Source: Pararhizobium polonicum (GTDB lineage Bacteria; Pseudomonadota; Alphaproteobacteria; Rhizobiales; Rhizobiaceae). Taken from it: a stretch of DNA of 64,000 nucleotides. The position numbers and the translations under genes were made by a program. The DNA lies in NCBI RefSeq assembly GCF_001687365.1, contig NZ_LGLV01000013.1:186001-250000 (forward strand), read 5' to 3'. Each line of letters starts with the position of its first letter. Positions within the stretch are counted from its first letter, which is position 1. Shown piece after piece: positions 8,954 to 17,252 of the stretch. A model generated the notes under the pieces. That model was not told where the DNA came from and did not search any database. It was given only the letters and a program-made list of their open reading frames with translations.

Positions 8954-9045
8954 TGTTCATTCCCTGCAGAGATGTCGCGGGAGCGGCGGCCGCACAGGCC
9001 GATCTGACGCCGTCGCTACGCGTTCTTCGTGACATTATCGTGATG

Positions 9046-9065
9046 GGTGGCGATGATCCGCCACC
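9046..9065. other. Intercistronic stem-loop between phnE2 and the DUF1045 gene
   Basis: A 7-bp perfect inverted repeat, GGTGGCG and CGCCACC, encloses six bases in the 152-bp gap between the second permease gene and the DUF1045 gene. No run of T follows it on the minus strand, so it is more likely an mRNA-processing or stability element than a terminator. The rest of the gap shows no convincing gene. Confidence 0.4.
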
Positions 9066-9105
9066 ATGTTTCCTGTGTTTTGCGTGTTCCCAGTGTTTTC
9101 CGGGG

Positions 9106-10614
9106 TCAATGTGTTTTCTGGCCCATGAGACGCGAGCGCAGGGCATTGGAAATACCGTCGAAGATGAAGACGACTATGAGAATCAGGATAACCATGTAAC
9201 AGACGTTTTCCCAGTCGGAATTCGTCCGCATCGCCTCCCAGAGTTTCAGGCCGATGCCGCCGGCGCCGACGGCGCCGATGATCGTTGCCGAACGTGTATT
9301 GGATTCCCAGAAATACAGCGCCTGGCTGGCAAAGACCGGCAAAACCTGCGGCAGTACGCCGAAACGCTGCACGGCAAGCGGCGAGGCTCCCACCGATTTG
9401 ACACCCTCGCGCTGCTTGTCGTCGATGTTTTCAAGCGCCTCGGAATAGAGCTTTCCGAGCGTGCCCGTGTCGGTGAAGAAGATCGCCGACATGCCGGCGA
9501 GCGGCCCGGGGCCGAAAGCGCGGGTAAAAAACAGCGCCCAGATCAGCATGTCGACGGACCGCAGGAAATCGAAGAACCGCTTGGTGACCTGATTGAGCAC
9601 GCCGTTGCGGGTGATGTTGCGGGCCGCAAGAAAGCACAGCGGGAAAGCGATGATCGAGGCAAACAGCGTGCCGACGAAGGCCATGACGATGGTTTGCAGC
9701 AGCTTGGTCCAGACGTCGAGATGCTGCCACTCGGCATTGTAGAGAATGTTGTTCCAGGCGAGCGCCAGGTTCGACCGGCCCGGATCGAGACGGTCGCCGC
9801 TGGTGATCAGGCTTGCCACTTCGCCGAAGGATTTGTCGAAGAACGGCGAGTTGGTGTCGAAGATGAAATTGGCCCAGCCGGGAAAGCGATTGTGGATGCT
9901 GATCTTTTCGACGTCGACATCGGCCCAGCCGGTCATGCCGAAGGCAAGCGTTATCTTTTCGCCCGGCCGCTTCTGCGTTGCCCAGCCGGGCAATGTGCCT
10001 TCCGGCTTGACGCCGGCGGAACGGTCGAGATCGATCAGCAGGGTTTCGCCATTGTGGGTGGCTGCGACCTTGCCGCCGGCCACGTCGATGCTGGTCGTGC
10101 CGTTGTAGGTGACCGTCGCGCGGCTGACCACTTCCTCCGTCCGGGTTTCAGCGCGGGCACCCGCCTCGGCGCTGCCGCCGACGGCCGAGTTCGGCGCCAT
10201 GAAGCTGAAGCTCGAGCCCTTCTTCGGTGCTGCCTGTTGTGCCACGGCCGGAACGTCGATGGTGCGCTCCACCATCCTGGTCTCTATCCTGACCCATTCC
10301 GGCTTGGCGTTGGGGCCAAGCGGCGAATGGCGTGGATAGACGACCTGCATCGTTCCATCGGTCGCGATCTTGATATCGGGGCGGACTTCATAGGAAACCC
10401 AGTCGGCCAGATAGGTGCCGGCGATGCTCCAGTTGGCATTGACGAGAACCTGGCCGATCGAGAAGAACCACCAGCTGTAGACCATGTAGAGCGCAATGCC
10501 GTCGAAGATGAGGGCGGAGCGGATACGCTTGCTCGACGAGCCCTTGAGCAGATGCGGATGGCGGGCGGCAATTGCTTCCATCTCGGCGGCGTTCATCATG
10601 GCGTTTGCGGTCAT
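9106..10614 (-). CDS. phnE: Phosphonate/phosphate ABC transporter permease PhnE (second copy, with large periplasmic insert)
   Basis: A 502-residue inner-membrane permease. Its C-terminal half, from about residue 295, is a standard PhnE domain with helices around FVGTLFASIIAFPLCFLAARN and an EAA-like loop (EGVKSVGASPLAVQRFGVLPQVLP). The N-terminal half has one membrane segment (about residues 38-58, ALYMVYSWWFFSIGQVLV) and then roughly 230 mostly polar residues that should be periplasmic. Ordinary PhnE proteins are about 260-300 residues. It lies 9 bp after the first permease gene and probably pairs with it as a heterodimer, like PhoE and PhoT of Sinorhizobium meliloti PhoCDET, a phosphate and phosphonate importer. 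The origin of the insert is not recognisable by eye. Confidence 0.9.
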   Translation of the reverse strand: MTANAMMNAAEMEAIAARHPHLLKGSSSKRIRSALIFDGIALYMVYSWWFFSIGQVLVNANWSIAGTYLADWVSYEVRPDIKIATDGTMQVVYPRHSPLGPNAKPEWVRIETRMVERTIDVPAVAQQAAPKKGSSFSFMAPNSAVGGSAEAGARAETRTEEVVSRATVTYNGTTSIDVAGGKVAATHNGETLLIDLDRSAGVKPEGTLPGWATQKRPGEKITLAFGMTGWADVDVEKISIHNRFPGWANFIFDTNSPFFDKSFGEVASLITSGDRLDPGRSNLALAWNNILYNAEWQHLDVWTKLLQTIVMAFVGTLFASIIAFPLCFLAARNITRNGVLNQVTKRFFDFLRSVDMLIWALFFTRAFGPGPLAGMSAIFFTDTGTLGKLYSEALENIDDKQREGVKSVGASPLAVQRFGVLPQVLPVFASQALYFWESNTRSATIIGAVGAGGIGLKLWEAMRTNSDWENVCYMVILILIVVFIFDGISNALRSRLMGQKTH

Positions 10615-10623
10615 GGTCCGCTC

Positions 10624-11586
10624 CTATTGCGCAAGCTGGAAGGCCTGGTCGCCGACGAGACGGCGGCGCAGCCAGGCGGAAAACTGATCGACGGCGATGA
10701 TCGTGGCAAACAGCAGGATGATGATGGCCAGCGTCTTGGCCTCATGGCCCTGGCTGATGGAAAGCCGCAATGGCTCGCCGATACCGCCACCGCCGACTGC
10801 GCCGATGATGGTCGAGGCGCGCACGTTGATCTCAAGACGCAGCAGAAAGTAGCTCATGAAATTCGGCAGAACCTGCGGCACGATGCCGAACCAGACCCGC
10901 TCGAACCAGTTGCCGCCGGCGGCGCGAAGGCCCTCGTCCGGCTTCATGTCGGCATTCTCGACGACCTCGAAGAACAGCTTGCCCAAGGCGCCGACGGTAT
11001 GGATCGACACGGCGATCATCGCCGGGATTGGCCCCAGCGACAGGACGGCAAGGAAGAACCCGGCGATCACCACTTCCGGAAAGGCGCGCAGGATTTCCAT
11101 GACGCGCCGCGCCAGCCCGCGTATCCACGGGTTCGGCATCAGGTTGCGCGCGGCGAAGAAGCAGAGAATGAAGCCGAAGAACATGCCGAAGATCGTGGAG
11201 AAGATGGCGATGTTCAGCGTTTCCAGCATCTTGTAGAAATATTCGGGCACATAGATGCTGTCGGTCAGGTACAGGCGGCCCTCGGGATAATTGTATTTCA
11301 GGCTGCCATCGTCATAGGGCGAGGGAAGATCGAACATGGCGCGGCCGATCTCGGCGCCGTCGCGCGGCATGAGGTCGCCGACGAAATCGAAGAAATAGGG
11401 CAGCCGGTCGAAGAACTTGCCGGCATTGGTTGCGTTGGCAAACCACAGCGAGCCGGACAGGGCCATGGCCAGAAGTGCCAGGCCGATAAACGTATAGGTC
11501 CGGCGGCGCAGATTGAGCTCCTGCCAGTGGCGTTCGACCAGAGCGCCGCTATCGCTCAGGGTCGGGGGAAGCGCTGACATGGCCAT
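10624..11586 (-). CDS. phnE: Phosphonate/phosphate ABC transporter permease PhnE (first copy)
   Basis: A 320-residue membrane protein with an N-terminal helix (about residues 28-50), a modest periplasmic segment, then the conserved PhnE permease core including FGFILCFFAARNLMPNP and the EAA-type loop AAGGNWFERVWFGIVPQVLPNF that contacts the ATPase PhnC. It is the first of two permease genes behind phnD and pairs with the longer second copy. GGAGA five to nine bases before the ATG at 11586 supports this start; an in-frame ATG two codons later is possible. Together with PhnC and PhnD it imports phosphonates and perhaps phosphate across the inner membrane. Confidence 0.93.
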   Translation of the reverse strand: MAMSALPPTLSDSGALVERHWQELNLRRRTYTFIGLALLAMALSGSLWFANATNAGKFFDRLPYFFDFVGDLMPRDGAEIGRAMFDLPSPYDDGSLKYNYPEGRLYLTDSIYVPEYFYKMLETLNIAIFSTIFGMFFGFILCFFAARNLMPNPWIRGLARRVMEILRAFPEVVIAGFFLAVLSLGPIPAMIAVSIHTVGALGKLFFEVVENADMKPDEGLRAAGGNWFERVWFGIVPQVLPNFMSYFLLRLEINVRASTIIGAVGGGGIGEPLRLSISQGHEAKTLAIIILLFATIIAVDQFSAWLRRRLVGDQAFQLAQ

Positions 11587-11654
11587 GAAGTCTCCGGCAA
11601 AAACGTAAGGCCGCGGCGGACGTCATGTCCGTAAGGCCTGGTCAGACAAGGAAA

Positions 11655-11680
11655 CGCTGGCCGGAGGAACCCGGCCAGCG
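11655..11680. other. Perfect 10-bp stem-loop between phnD and phnE
   Basis: CGCTGGCCGG and CCGGCCAGCG pair perfectly around a 6-base loop, 19 bp after the phnD stop and before the phnE start. There is no T-tract. Such hairpins after binding-protein genes usually protect the upstream mRNA and raise binding-protein over permease synthesis. The same arrangement is seen at 24661 and 57449. Confidence 0.65.
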
Positions 11681-11698
11681 CTCGAGTTTCCAGCGATA

Positions 11699-12604
11699 TC
11701 AGCCGCCGATGGTCGACTTGCGGGCGTCGATGATCGGCTTGTAGAAGTCGGCGTTGACCTCGACGAAGCCCTTGTAGTCGCCGCCTTCGACAGCGGCGAA
11801 GCAGGCCGCATCGGTCTTCGGCAGATCAAGCATGAACTGCTTGAACTTGGCCTTGACGTCGGCGCTGAGCGAGGAACGAACGACGGTCGGGCCGTTCGGG
11901 ATCAGCGGCGAGCGCCACAGTTCGACCAGATCGTTCATGTCGAGGACGCCCTTGTCGACCATCTTGCGCAGATTGCCGGACGTGTAGCCTTCCTTGAAAT
12001 CGCCGATGCCCGAACCGAAGGTCGTGCCGGCATCGAACGTGCCCTTGAGCACTTCGAGAACGAGGTTTTCATGGCCGCCGCCGAAACCGGTGGAGCCGAA
12101 GAATTCCTTGACCGGCATGCCGATCGTTTCCGGCAGCGTGACGCTCGGGATGAGGTAGCCGGAGGTCGAGTCCGGATCGGCGAAGCCGAGCTTCTTGCCC
12201 TTCAGGTCTTCAACCTTGGTGAAGCCCGAATCCTTGCGGGCAACCATGATCGAGTAATAACCGGTCGAACCGTCGGTCTGTTCGGTCGTCAGGATCGGCT
12301 CGACGGCATCGGCCTTGGCGAGATAGATCTTGGCATAGCCGGATGCGCCGAGTTCGGCGAAATCAAGCGTACCGCCCAGCAGACCCTGGATGACGCCGTC
12401 ATAGTCGGCGGCCGGGAAGAAGGAAACCTTCTCGACGTTCAGCGCCGTCTTCAGATGATCGCCCAGGCACTGGAAATTGCGCAGGCGGTCGGCTTCGTTT
12501 TCGCCGCCGATGATGCCGACGCGGAATTCCTTGATTTCTTCGGCATGGACCTGGCCCATGAGGCCGATGAGCGCAACGGCGCTCAAAAGTGCGTTCTTCA
12601 ACAT
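11699..12604 (-). CDS. phnD: Phosphonate/phosphate ABC transporter periplasmic binding protein PhnD
   Basis: A 301-residue secreted protein with a clear signal peptide (MLKNALLSAVALIGLMGQVHA, cleavage after HA). The mature part has PhnD-family features: the GIIGGENEADRLRNF opening strand, YDGVIQGLLGGTLDFAELG, and FADPDSTSGYLIP, whose serine and threonine residues line the phosphonate pocket in this family. AGGAG lies about 10 bases before the ATG. It follows phnC by 92 bp, a gap in which the phnC stop lies in the loop of a GC-rich inverted repeat (12685-12707), and is followed by a perfect hairpin before phnE. It captures phosphonate or phosphate in the periplasm for the PhnE permease pair. 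Confidence 0.95.
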   Translation of the reverse strand: MLKNALLSAVALIGLMGQVHAEEIKEFRVGIIGGENEADRLRNFQCLGDHLKTALNVEKVSFFPAADYDGVIQGLLGGTLDFAELGASGYAKIYLAKADAVEPILTTEQTDGSTGYYSIMVARKDSGFTKVEDLKGKKLGFADPDSTSGYLIPSVTLPETIGMPVKEFFGSTGFGGGHENLVLEVLKGTFDAGTTFGSGIGDFKEGYTSGNLRKMVDKGVLDMNDLVELWRSPLIPNGPTVVRSSLSADVKAKFKQFMLDLPKTDAACFAAVEGGDYKGFVEVNADFYKPIIDARKSTIGG

Positions 12605-12696
12605 ATGGGTCTTCTCCTGTTATCCGGGCTTGGCCGGTTCACATTCGGTTGCAAAGCGTTTGCCCTTGACGCGGGCTCTCGATCCCGGCCGCCTTC

Positions 12697-13533
12697 TTAA
12701 AGGCCGGCCAGTGCCAGCGGCTTGATGCCGGCGGATTGGATATTGTCCTGCGCCGCAGGAATATTGATGCTGGTCGAGGTCATCGATTCCTCGATCTCGC
12801 CGCCGCTTCCGTAGATCTCGGCGACTGCCGCCGCCGTCAGGTCCTGCGGCTGGCCGTCGAATACGACGCTGCCATGCGCCATGCCGATGATGCGTTCGCA
12901 GTAGTTGCGCGCCGTATCGAGCGTATGCAGGTTGGTAACGACGGTAATACCGTCGCGCTCGTTGATATCACGCAGCGCATCCATGACGATCTTGGCATTC
13001 AGCGGATCGAGCGAGGCGATCGGCTCGTCGGCCAGCAGCATCTTCGGCTGCTGCATCAGGGCGCGGGCGATGGCGACACGCTGCTGCTGGCCGCCGGATA
13101 GCGTGCCGGCCGGCTGCAGCGCCGTCTGCTCGATGCCGAGCCGCTCCAGCGCGCCGATCGCCATGATCCGCTCTTCGCGGGTGAACATGTTGAGGATGCT
13201 GAGAACGGTGGAACGATGGTTGAGACGGCCAAGCAGCACGTTGGTCAGCACGTCGAGACGCGGCACCAGATTGAACTGCTGGAAAATCATGGCGCAATCG
13301 CGCTGCCAGCTGCGAAGGGCGGCACCACGCAGCGACGACACTTCGAGATCACCGAAATGGATGGAGCCGGCCGACACATCGTTGAGGCGGTTGATCATTC
13401 GCAGAAGCGTCGACTTGCCGGCGCCCGAGCGGCCGATGATGCCGACCATCTGGCCCTGCGGGATGTCGAAGGTAACCGAGTTGACGGCGATCTTCTTGCC
13501 GAACTGACGGGTTACATTCTTCAGTTGAAACAT
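12697..13533 (-). CDS. phnC: Phosphonate/phosphate ABC transporter ATP-binding protein PhnC
   Basis: A 278-residue ABC ATPase with Walker [10 protein letters not shown], signature [15 protein letters not shown] and Walker [14 protein letters not shown], in the PhnC arrangement. The frame continues 17 codons upstream, but a GAGG ribosome-binding site about 10 bases ahead of the ATG at 13533 supports the shorter start, which also matches the family. It energises the PhnE permeases. It is the first gene of the phnC-D-E-E-DUF1045-M-N unit, and a three-repeat PHO box lies 74-102 bp upstream of its start, so PhoB-dependent induction by phosphate starvation is expected. Confidence 0.95.
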   Translation of the reverse strand: MFQLKNVTRQFGKKIAVNSVTFDIPQGQMVGIIGRSGAGKSTLLRMINRLNDVSAGSIHFGDLEVSSLRGAALRSWQRDCAMIFQQFNLVPRLDVLTNVLLGRLNHRSTVLSILNMFTREERIMAIGALERLGIEQTALQPAGTLSGGQQQRVAIARALMQQPKMLLADEPIASLDPLNAKIVMDALRDINERDGITVVTNLHTLDTARNYCERIIGMAHGSVVFDGQPQDLTAAAVAEIYGSGGEIEESMTSTSINIPAAQDNIQSAGIKPLALAGL

Positions 13534-13606
13534 GGGCACTCGTCCTCTTTGGGCGGTGCCGGTTATCGGCACGTTCCTTGCCATAACGGCGCATGATGAA
13601 GGGGGA

Positions 13607-13635
13607 ATGTCAGTTTGATGTCGTTTTCATTACAG
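13607..13635 (-). promoter_or_regulatory. PHO box (three tandem 7-bp half-sites) upstream of phnC
   Basis: On the minus strand three half-sites, CTGTAAT, ACGACAT and CTGACAT, begin exactly 11 bp apart and are separated by A-rich 4-base spacers (GAAA and CAAA). The PhoB consensus is CTGTCAT repeated every 11 bp with A/T-rich spacers. The site lies 74 bp upstream of the phnC ATG in a 142-bp gap after the hexapeptide transferase gene, so the transport half has its own phosphate-responsive promoter. A -10 element could not be fixed with confidence. Confidence 0.82.
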
Positions 13636-13675
13636 TCCACAATCCCGGCGTAGACAGGGGTTGCAGCGGAAAAAA

Positions 13676-14293
13676 TCAGGCATTGTGACGGGCGAGGAAT
13701 GCGTCCGCGTCGAGCATTCTGAAGTCATCGAGCGCGTCGCGCAGCCTGGCATGATCCCAGTCCCACCAGGCGAGCTTTTCGAAGCGTGCGGCAATATCCT
13801 TGCCGAAGCGCTCGCGGATCAGCTTTGCCGGAACGCCGCCGACGATGGTGTAGGGCGCCACGTCCTTCGATACGACCGCTCCTGCGCCGATCACCGCCCC
13901 ATTGCCGACCGTCACACCGGGCAGCACCGTTGCGCCATGGCCGATCCAGACGTCATGGCCGATGACGACGCGGTTTTCGCGGCGCCAGGTGAAGAAGTCC
14001 TGATCCATGTCGGCATCCGGCCAGTAATCCTGAGCCCGGTAGGTAAAATGGTGCAGCGTCGCCCGCCAGACCGGATGGTTGGTGGCATTGATGCGCACGG
14101 AGGAGGCAATATTGGCAAACTTGCCGATCGTTGCACACCAGACCGAGCCGTCTTCCATGATGTAGGAATAATCGCCGATTTCCGTTTCAGAAATACGGCA
14201 GCGCTCGGCAATTTCCGTGTAGCGGCCGATCGTGCAGCCTGCGACCCGTGCCGTCTCATGAATGAGCGGCTTTTCCGATAGCTTGATGGTCAT
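13676..14293 (-). CDS. Hexapeptide-repeat (LbH) acyltransferase-like protein of the phn cluster
   Basis: A 205-residue left-handed beta-helix protein of the chloramphenicol/xenobiotic acetyltransferase type, with imperfect hexapeptide repeats throughout ([48 protein letters not shown]) and the family histidine in [11 protein letters not shown]. This subgroup occurs only in phosphonate operons. Its substrate is unknown, and it might acetylate aminophosphonates in the way PhnO does in E. coli, which is missing here. The start at 14293 gives a 4-base overlap with phnL and is the last gene of the phnG-to-phnL operon. A much longer open frame upstream is only the shadow of phnL. Family call firm, role inferred. 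Confidence 0.88.
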   Translation of the reverse strand: MTIKLSEKPLIHETARVAGCTIGRYTEIAERCRISETEIGDYSYIMEDGSVWCATIGKFANIASSVRINATNHPVWRATLHHFTYRAQDYWPDADMDQDFFTWRRENRVVIGHDVWIGHGATVLPGVTVGNGAVIGAGAVVSKDVAPYTIVGGVPAKLIRERFGKDIAARFEKLAWWDWDHARLRDALDDFRMLDADAFLARHNA

Positions 14294-14997
14294 GCCGCGG
14301 CCTTTCGCGGTGAAAAGGCGGAGACGTCGAGAATGCGATCGGCGACGGCGTCGCGGACTTCCTCGTCGTGGAAAATGCCCAGCAGGGCGACCCCTTCGGC
14401 CTTCTTGGCGGCAATCATCTCGACCACTACACGGCGGTTCTTCGCATCCAGCGAGGCGGTCGGCTCGTCGAGCAACAGGATGACGTGATCGGTGATGAAG
14501 CCGCGGGCGATGTTGACGCGCTGCTGCTCGCCGCCCGAGAAGGTGGCGGGCGGCAATTGCCAGAGCTCGCGCGGCAGGTTGAGTTTTGCCAGAAGATCGG
14601 ACGCCTTTTCGCGGGCCTCGGCCTGGGCAACGCCACGCGCCAGAAGCGGCTCGGCCACGACATCCAGCGCCGACACGCGCGGAACGACACGCAGGAACTG
14701 GCTGACATAACCCAACGTATCGCGCCGGACCTCCAGGACGGCTCGGGGTGCGGCATGGGCGAGATCGACCAGATGGCCCTGATGCTCGATCAGGATCTGG
14801 CCGGCATCGACCGCATAGTTGCCGTAGAGCATCTTCAGGATCGAGCTTTTGCCGACGCCGGAGGGGCCGCCGAGCACGACGCATTCGCCCTTCTTCACCG
14901 AAAAGGACACGCCGGAGACGACCGGCAGGGTGATGCCGTCACGCAGATGCATGGTGAAGCTCTTGGCGACTTCGGAAACAACGAGAGGCGTTGGCAT
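14290..14997 (-). CDS. phnL: C-P lyase system ABC-type protein PhnL
   Basis: A 235-residue ABC ATPase domain with Walker [11 protein letters not shown], signature [15 protein letters not shown] and Walker [13 protein letters not shown]. Despite the fold it is not a transporter subunit: PhnL joins PhnG, PhnH and PhnI in forming 5-triphosphoribosyl 1-methylphosphonate from ATP and phosphonate. It starts 2 bp after phnK ends and overlaps the hexapeptide transferase gene by the ATGA quartet, which shows tight translational coupling. Confidence 0.95.
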   Translation of the reverse strand: MPTPLVVSEVAKSFTMHLRDGITLPVVSGVSFSVKKGECVVLGGPSGVGKSSILKMLYGNYAVDAGQILIEHQGHLVDLAHAAPRAVLEVRRDTLGYVSQFLRVVPRVSALDVVAEPLLARGVAQAEAREKASDLLAKLNLPRELWQLPPATFSGGEQQRVNIARGFITDHVILLLDEPTASLDAKNRRVVVEMIAAKKAEGVALLGIFHDEEVRDAVADRILDVSAFSPRKAAA

Positions 14998-14999
14998 GG

Positions 15000-15776
15000 T
15001 TACACCTGCAAAATGGAGGAAACGAGAAGCTGGGTGTAGGGCTCGCGCGGATCGTCGAGCACCCGGTCGGTGAGGCCCTGCTCGATCACCAACCCGTCCT
15101 TCATCACCATCATCCGGTGCGAGAGAAGCCGGGCGACGGCGAGGTCATGGGTGACGATGATGGCCGAGAGACCGAGATCATGGACAAGGCCGCGCACCAG
15201 ATCGAGCAAACGGGCCTGAACCGAGACATCGAGACCGCCGGTCGGCTCGTCCATGAACACGAGGCGCGGGGAGGTGACCAGATTGCGGGCGATCTGCAGC
15301 CGCTGGCGCATGCCGCCGGAAAAGGCCCGTGGCTGGTCGTCGATGCGGTCTTGCTCGATTTCGACACGGGCCAGCCAGTCGGCGGCCGTTGCGCGGATAT
15401 TGCCGTAATGCCGGTCGCCGACCGCCATCAGTCGCTCGCCGACATTGGCGCCGGCCGAGACCGTCATGCGCAGGCCATCGGCCGGGTTCTGGTGCACGAA
15501 GCCCCAGTCGGTGCGCATCAGGAAGCGTCGCTCGGCTTCGCCCATGCGGGCAAGATCGCGGTACTGGCCATCGCGCATATGATATTCGACGACGCCGGAG
15601 GTCGGCATCAGCCGGGTGGAGAGGCAGGAGAGCAGCGTCGTCTTGCCGGAACCGGATTCGCCGACGATCGCCAGAACCTCGCCCGGCCAGAGCTCGAAGG
15701 AGACGTTGCGGCATCCGATGCGGCTGCCGTAGAATTTCGAGACGTCGTTGACTTTGAGAAGCGGTGTCTGGGTCAT
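15000..15776 (-). CDS. phnK: C-P lyase system ABC-type protein PhnK
   Basis: A 258-residue ABC ATPase domain with Walker A GESGSGKTT, signature FSGGMRQRLQIARNL and Walker B LVFMDEPTGGLDV. PhnK binds the PhnGHIJ core complex and is required for C-P lyase activity in the cell. The open frame reaches 36 codons upstream into the palindromic repeat, but the ATG at 15776 (MTQTPLL) gives the usual length and N terminus. It is separated from phnJ by 181 bp carrying that repeat, the only large gap inside the operon, and from phnL by 2 bp. Confidence 0.94.
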   Translation of the reverse strand: MTQTPLLKVNDVSKFYGSRIGCRNVSFELWPGEVLAIVGESGSGKTTLLSCLSTRLMPTSGVVEYHMRDGQYRDLARMGEAERRFLMRTDWGFVHQNPADGLRMTVSAGANVGERLMAVGDRHYGNIRATAADWLARVEIEQDRIDDQPRAFSGGMRQRLQIARNLVTSPRLVFMDEPTGGLDVSVQARLLDLVRGLVHDLGLSAIIVTHDLAVARLLSHRMMVMKDGLVIEQGLTDRVLDDPREPYTQLLVSSILQV

Positions 15777-15818
15777 GGGGCGGTTTCCATGTTTGAAAAT
15801 GGATGCGGGCTCGCATCT

Positions 15819-15937
15819 ACCTCCCCCTTGAGGGGGGAGGTCGCCGCAAAGCGGCGGGTGGGGGTGATGGTCAGGGACGGACAAAGGATCACCCCACCCC
15901 GGACCTGCGGTCCGACCCTCCCCCTCAAGGGGAGGGT
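15819..15937. repeat. GC-rich palindromic intergenic repeat inserted between phnJ and phnK
   Basis: Two near-identical palindromes bound the element: 15819-15841 (ACCTCCCC pairing with GGGGAGGT) and 15915-15937 (ACCCTCCCC pairing with GGGGAGGGT). Both share a C-run, TTGA or TCAA, G-run core. Inside them an inverted pair, GGGTGGGGGTGAT and ATCACCCCACCCC, encloses a short unique centre. The structure is that of a small non-coding mosaic repeat of the kind dispersed in Rhizobiales genomes. Its position inside an operon means transcription must pass a very stable RNA fold. Confidence 0.75.
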
Positions 15938-15957
15938 AAAGTTACCTGCCAATCCCC

Positions 15958-16836
15958 TCATTCCGCAGCCTCCTGCCGCGCCAGCATTTCACCGGCATGA
16001 CCGTGCGCACGGCGATCCTCGCAATGGTCGGTATCCGAGCAGACGAACATGCGTCCGCCCTTGTCGTCGAGCACGACCTCGTCGAGATAGACCTGCTCGG
16101 CTCCGCACAGCGCGCAGGGCTTGTCGAAATGCTGGATCTCGAACGGGTGATCGTCGAAATCGAGGCTGACGACCTCGGTATGGGGCGGCACCGCGTAGAT
16201 GCGCTTCTCGCGGCCGGCGCCAAACAGCTGCAGCGCTTCCGACATGTGCATTTTCGGATTGTCGAATTTCGGTGTCGGCGAGGGGTCCATGACGTAGCGG
16301 CCTTCGACCTTGACCGGATAGGCATAGGTGGTGGCGATATGGCCGTTGCGGGCGATATCCTCATAGAGCTTCACATGCATGAGGCCGTATTCCTCCAGCG
16401 CATGCATCTTGCGGGTCTCGGTCTCGCGTGGCTCGAGAAAGCGCAGAGGTTCGGGGATCGGCACCTGATAGACCAGCGTCTGGCCGGCGGTCAGCGTTTC
16501 CTCCGGGATGCGGTGGCGCGTCTGGATGATCGTCGCCTCGCGGGTTTTCGTCGTCACCGCGACATTGGCGACCTTCTGGAAGAAGGCGCGGATGGAAACC
16601 GCGTTGGTGGTGTCATCGGCGCCCTGGTCGATGACCTTCAGGACGTCATCGGGCCCGAGGATTGCCGCCGTCACCTGCACGCCGCCGGTACCCCAGCCAT
16701 AGGGCATCGGCATTTCGCGCGAGGCGAAGGGAACCTGATAGCCGGGTATCGAAATGGCTTTCAGGATTGCCCGGCGGATCATCCGTTTGGTCTGTTCGTC
16801 GAGATAGGCGAAATTGTATGTGGCAAGGTCCGTCAT
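15958..16836 (-). CDS. phnJ: Alpha-D-ribose 1-methylphosphonate 5-phosphate C-P lyase PhnJ
   Basis: A 292-residue radical SAM C-P lyase that splits the carbon-phosphorus bond and yields methane or another alkane plus ribose cyclic phosphate. The non-canonical cluster cysteines fall at residues 241, 244 and 266, and the thiyl-radical cysteine at 272 (spacing C-x2-C-x21-C-x5-C), the same numbers as in E. coli PhnJ. The N-terminal stretch MTDLATYNFAYLDEQTKRMI and YGWGTGGVQ are family hallmarks. The start at 16836 overlaps the upstream fosX-like gene by the ATGA quartet, so the longer open frame upstream is a shadow. PhnJ works in the PhnGHIJ complex in the cytoplasm. Confidence 0.97.
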   Translation of the reverse strand: MTDLATYNFAYLDEQTKRMIRRAILKAISIPGYQVPFASREMPMPYGWGTGGVQVTAAILGPDDVLKVIDQGADDTTNAVSIRAFFQKVANVAVTTKTREATIIQTRHRIPEETLTAGQTLVYQVPIPEPLRFLEPRETETRKMHALEEYGLMHVKLYEDIARNGHIATTYAYPVKVEGRYVMDPSPTPKFDNPKMHMSEALQLFGAGREKRIYAVPPHTEVVSLDFDDHPFEIQHFDKPCALCGAEQVYLDEVVLDDKGGRMFVCSDTDHCEDRRAHGHAGEMLARQEAAE

Positions 16837-17252
16837 TCGGCCGCCTCCTTCAAACGGGAATAGGTCTCCAGCCGCCCGGCGAGCGTGCCGGTGTGAAGCT
16901 CGAACAGGTGGTTGTCGGCATCGTGGAAATAGATCGATCGTTCCTCGCCGTCGACACGCGGGCGCGGCGGCATGACGTCGAGGCCGAGCGCAAGGATGCG
17001 CTCCAGATAGATGTCGATGTCCTCGTCTCGAATCTTGAAGGCGACATGGTTGCAGGTGCGCTCGTTCAAGCTCTTGCCCTCCATGATTGCGATCCACAGA
17101 TCGCCGATGGTGAAGAATTTTTCCGGCGCATGCGAGAACGGCAGGTCGTCGCTGGCATAGACTTCCTTTGCGCCGAAAACGGTTTCGAGGATGTCGCTCA
17201 TCCGGTCGAGATCGCTGGTGACGAACGTGATGTGGGAGAGATCCTCGATCAT
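16833..17252 (-). CDS. fosX: FosX-like vicinal oxygen chelate protein in the C-P lyase operon
   Basis: A 139-residue glyoxalase/VOC-fold protein with all residues expected for FosX, the Mn-dependent hydrolase that opens the fosfomycin epoxide. These are metal ligands His7, His69 and Glu118 and the general base Glu44, at the same numbers as in Listeria FosX, together with SIYFxDxDNHLFELHxGTL near the C terminus. It overlaps phnI and phnJ by four bases on each side, so it is a built-in member of the C-P lyase operon. A FosX-type protein in a phn operon is known from Mesorhizobium loti, where its fosfomycin activity was weak. Its natural role may be on a phosphonate intermediate or on epoxyphosphonates; resistance is possible but not shown. 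Confidence 0.9.
   Translation of the reverse strand: MIEDLSHITFVTSDLDRMSDILETVFGAKEVYASDDLPFSHAPEKFFTIGDLWIAIMEGKSLNERTCNHVAFKIRDEDIDIYLERILALGLDVMPPRPRVDGEERSIYFHDADNHLFELHTGTLAGRLETYSRLKEAAE

Noticed and set aside
8941..11577. An 878-codon open frame on the plus strand across phnE1, phnE2 and the gap after them
   Set aside because: It is antisense to two permease genes with clear family motifs, its protein is low-complexity in His, Arg, Gly and Asp, and it has no ribosome-binding site; high-GC third positions create such frames.
13676..14884. A 402-residue frame suggesting a fused N-terminal domain on the hexapeptide transferase
   Set aside because: The first 197 codons are antisense-free but out-of-frame reading of phnL; the ATG at 14293 overlaps phnL by four bases and gives the normal length.
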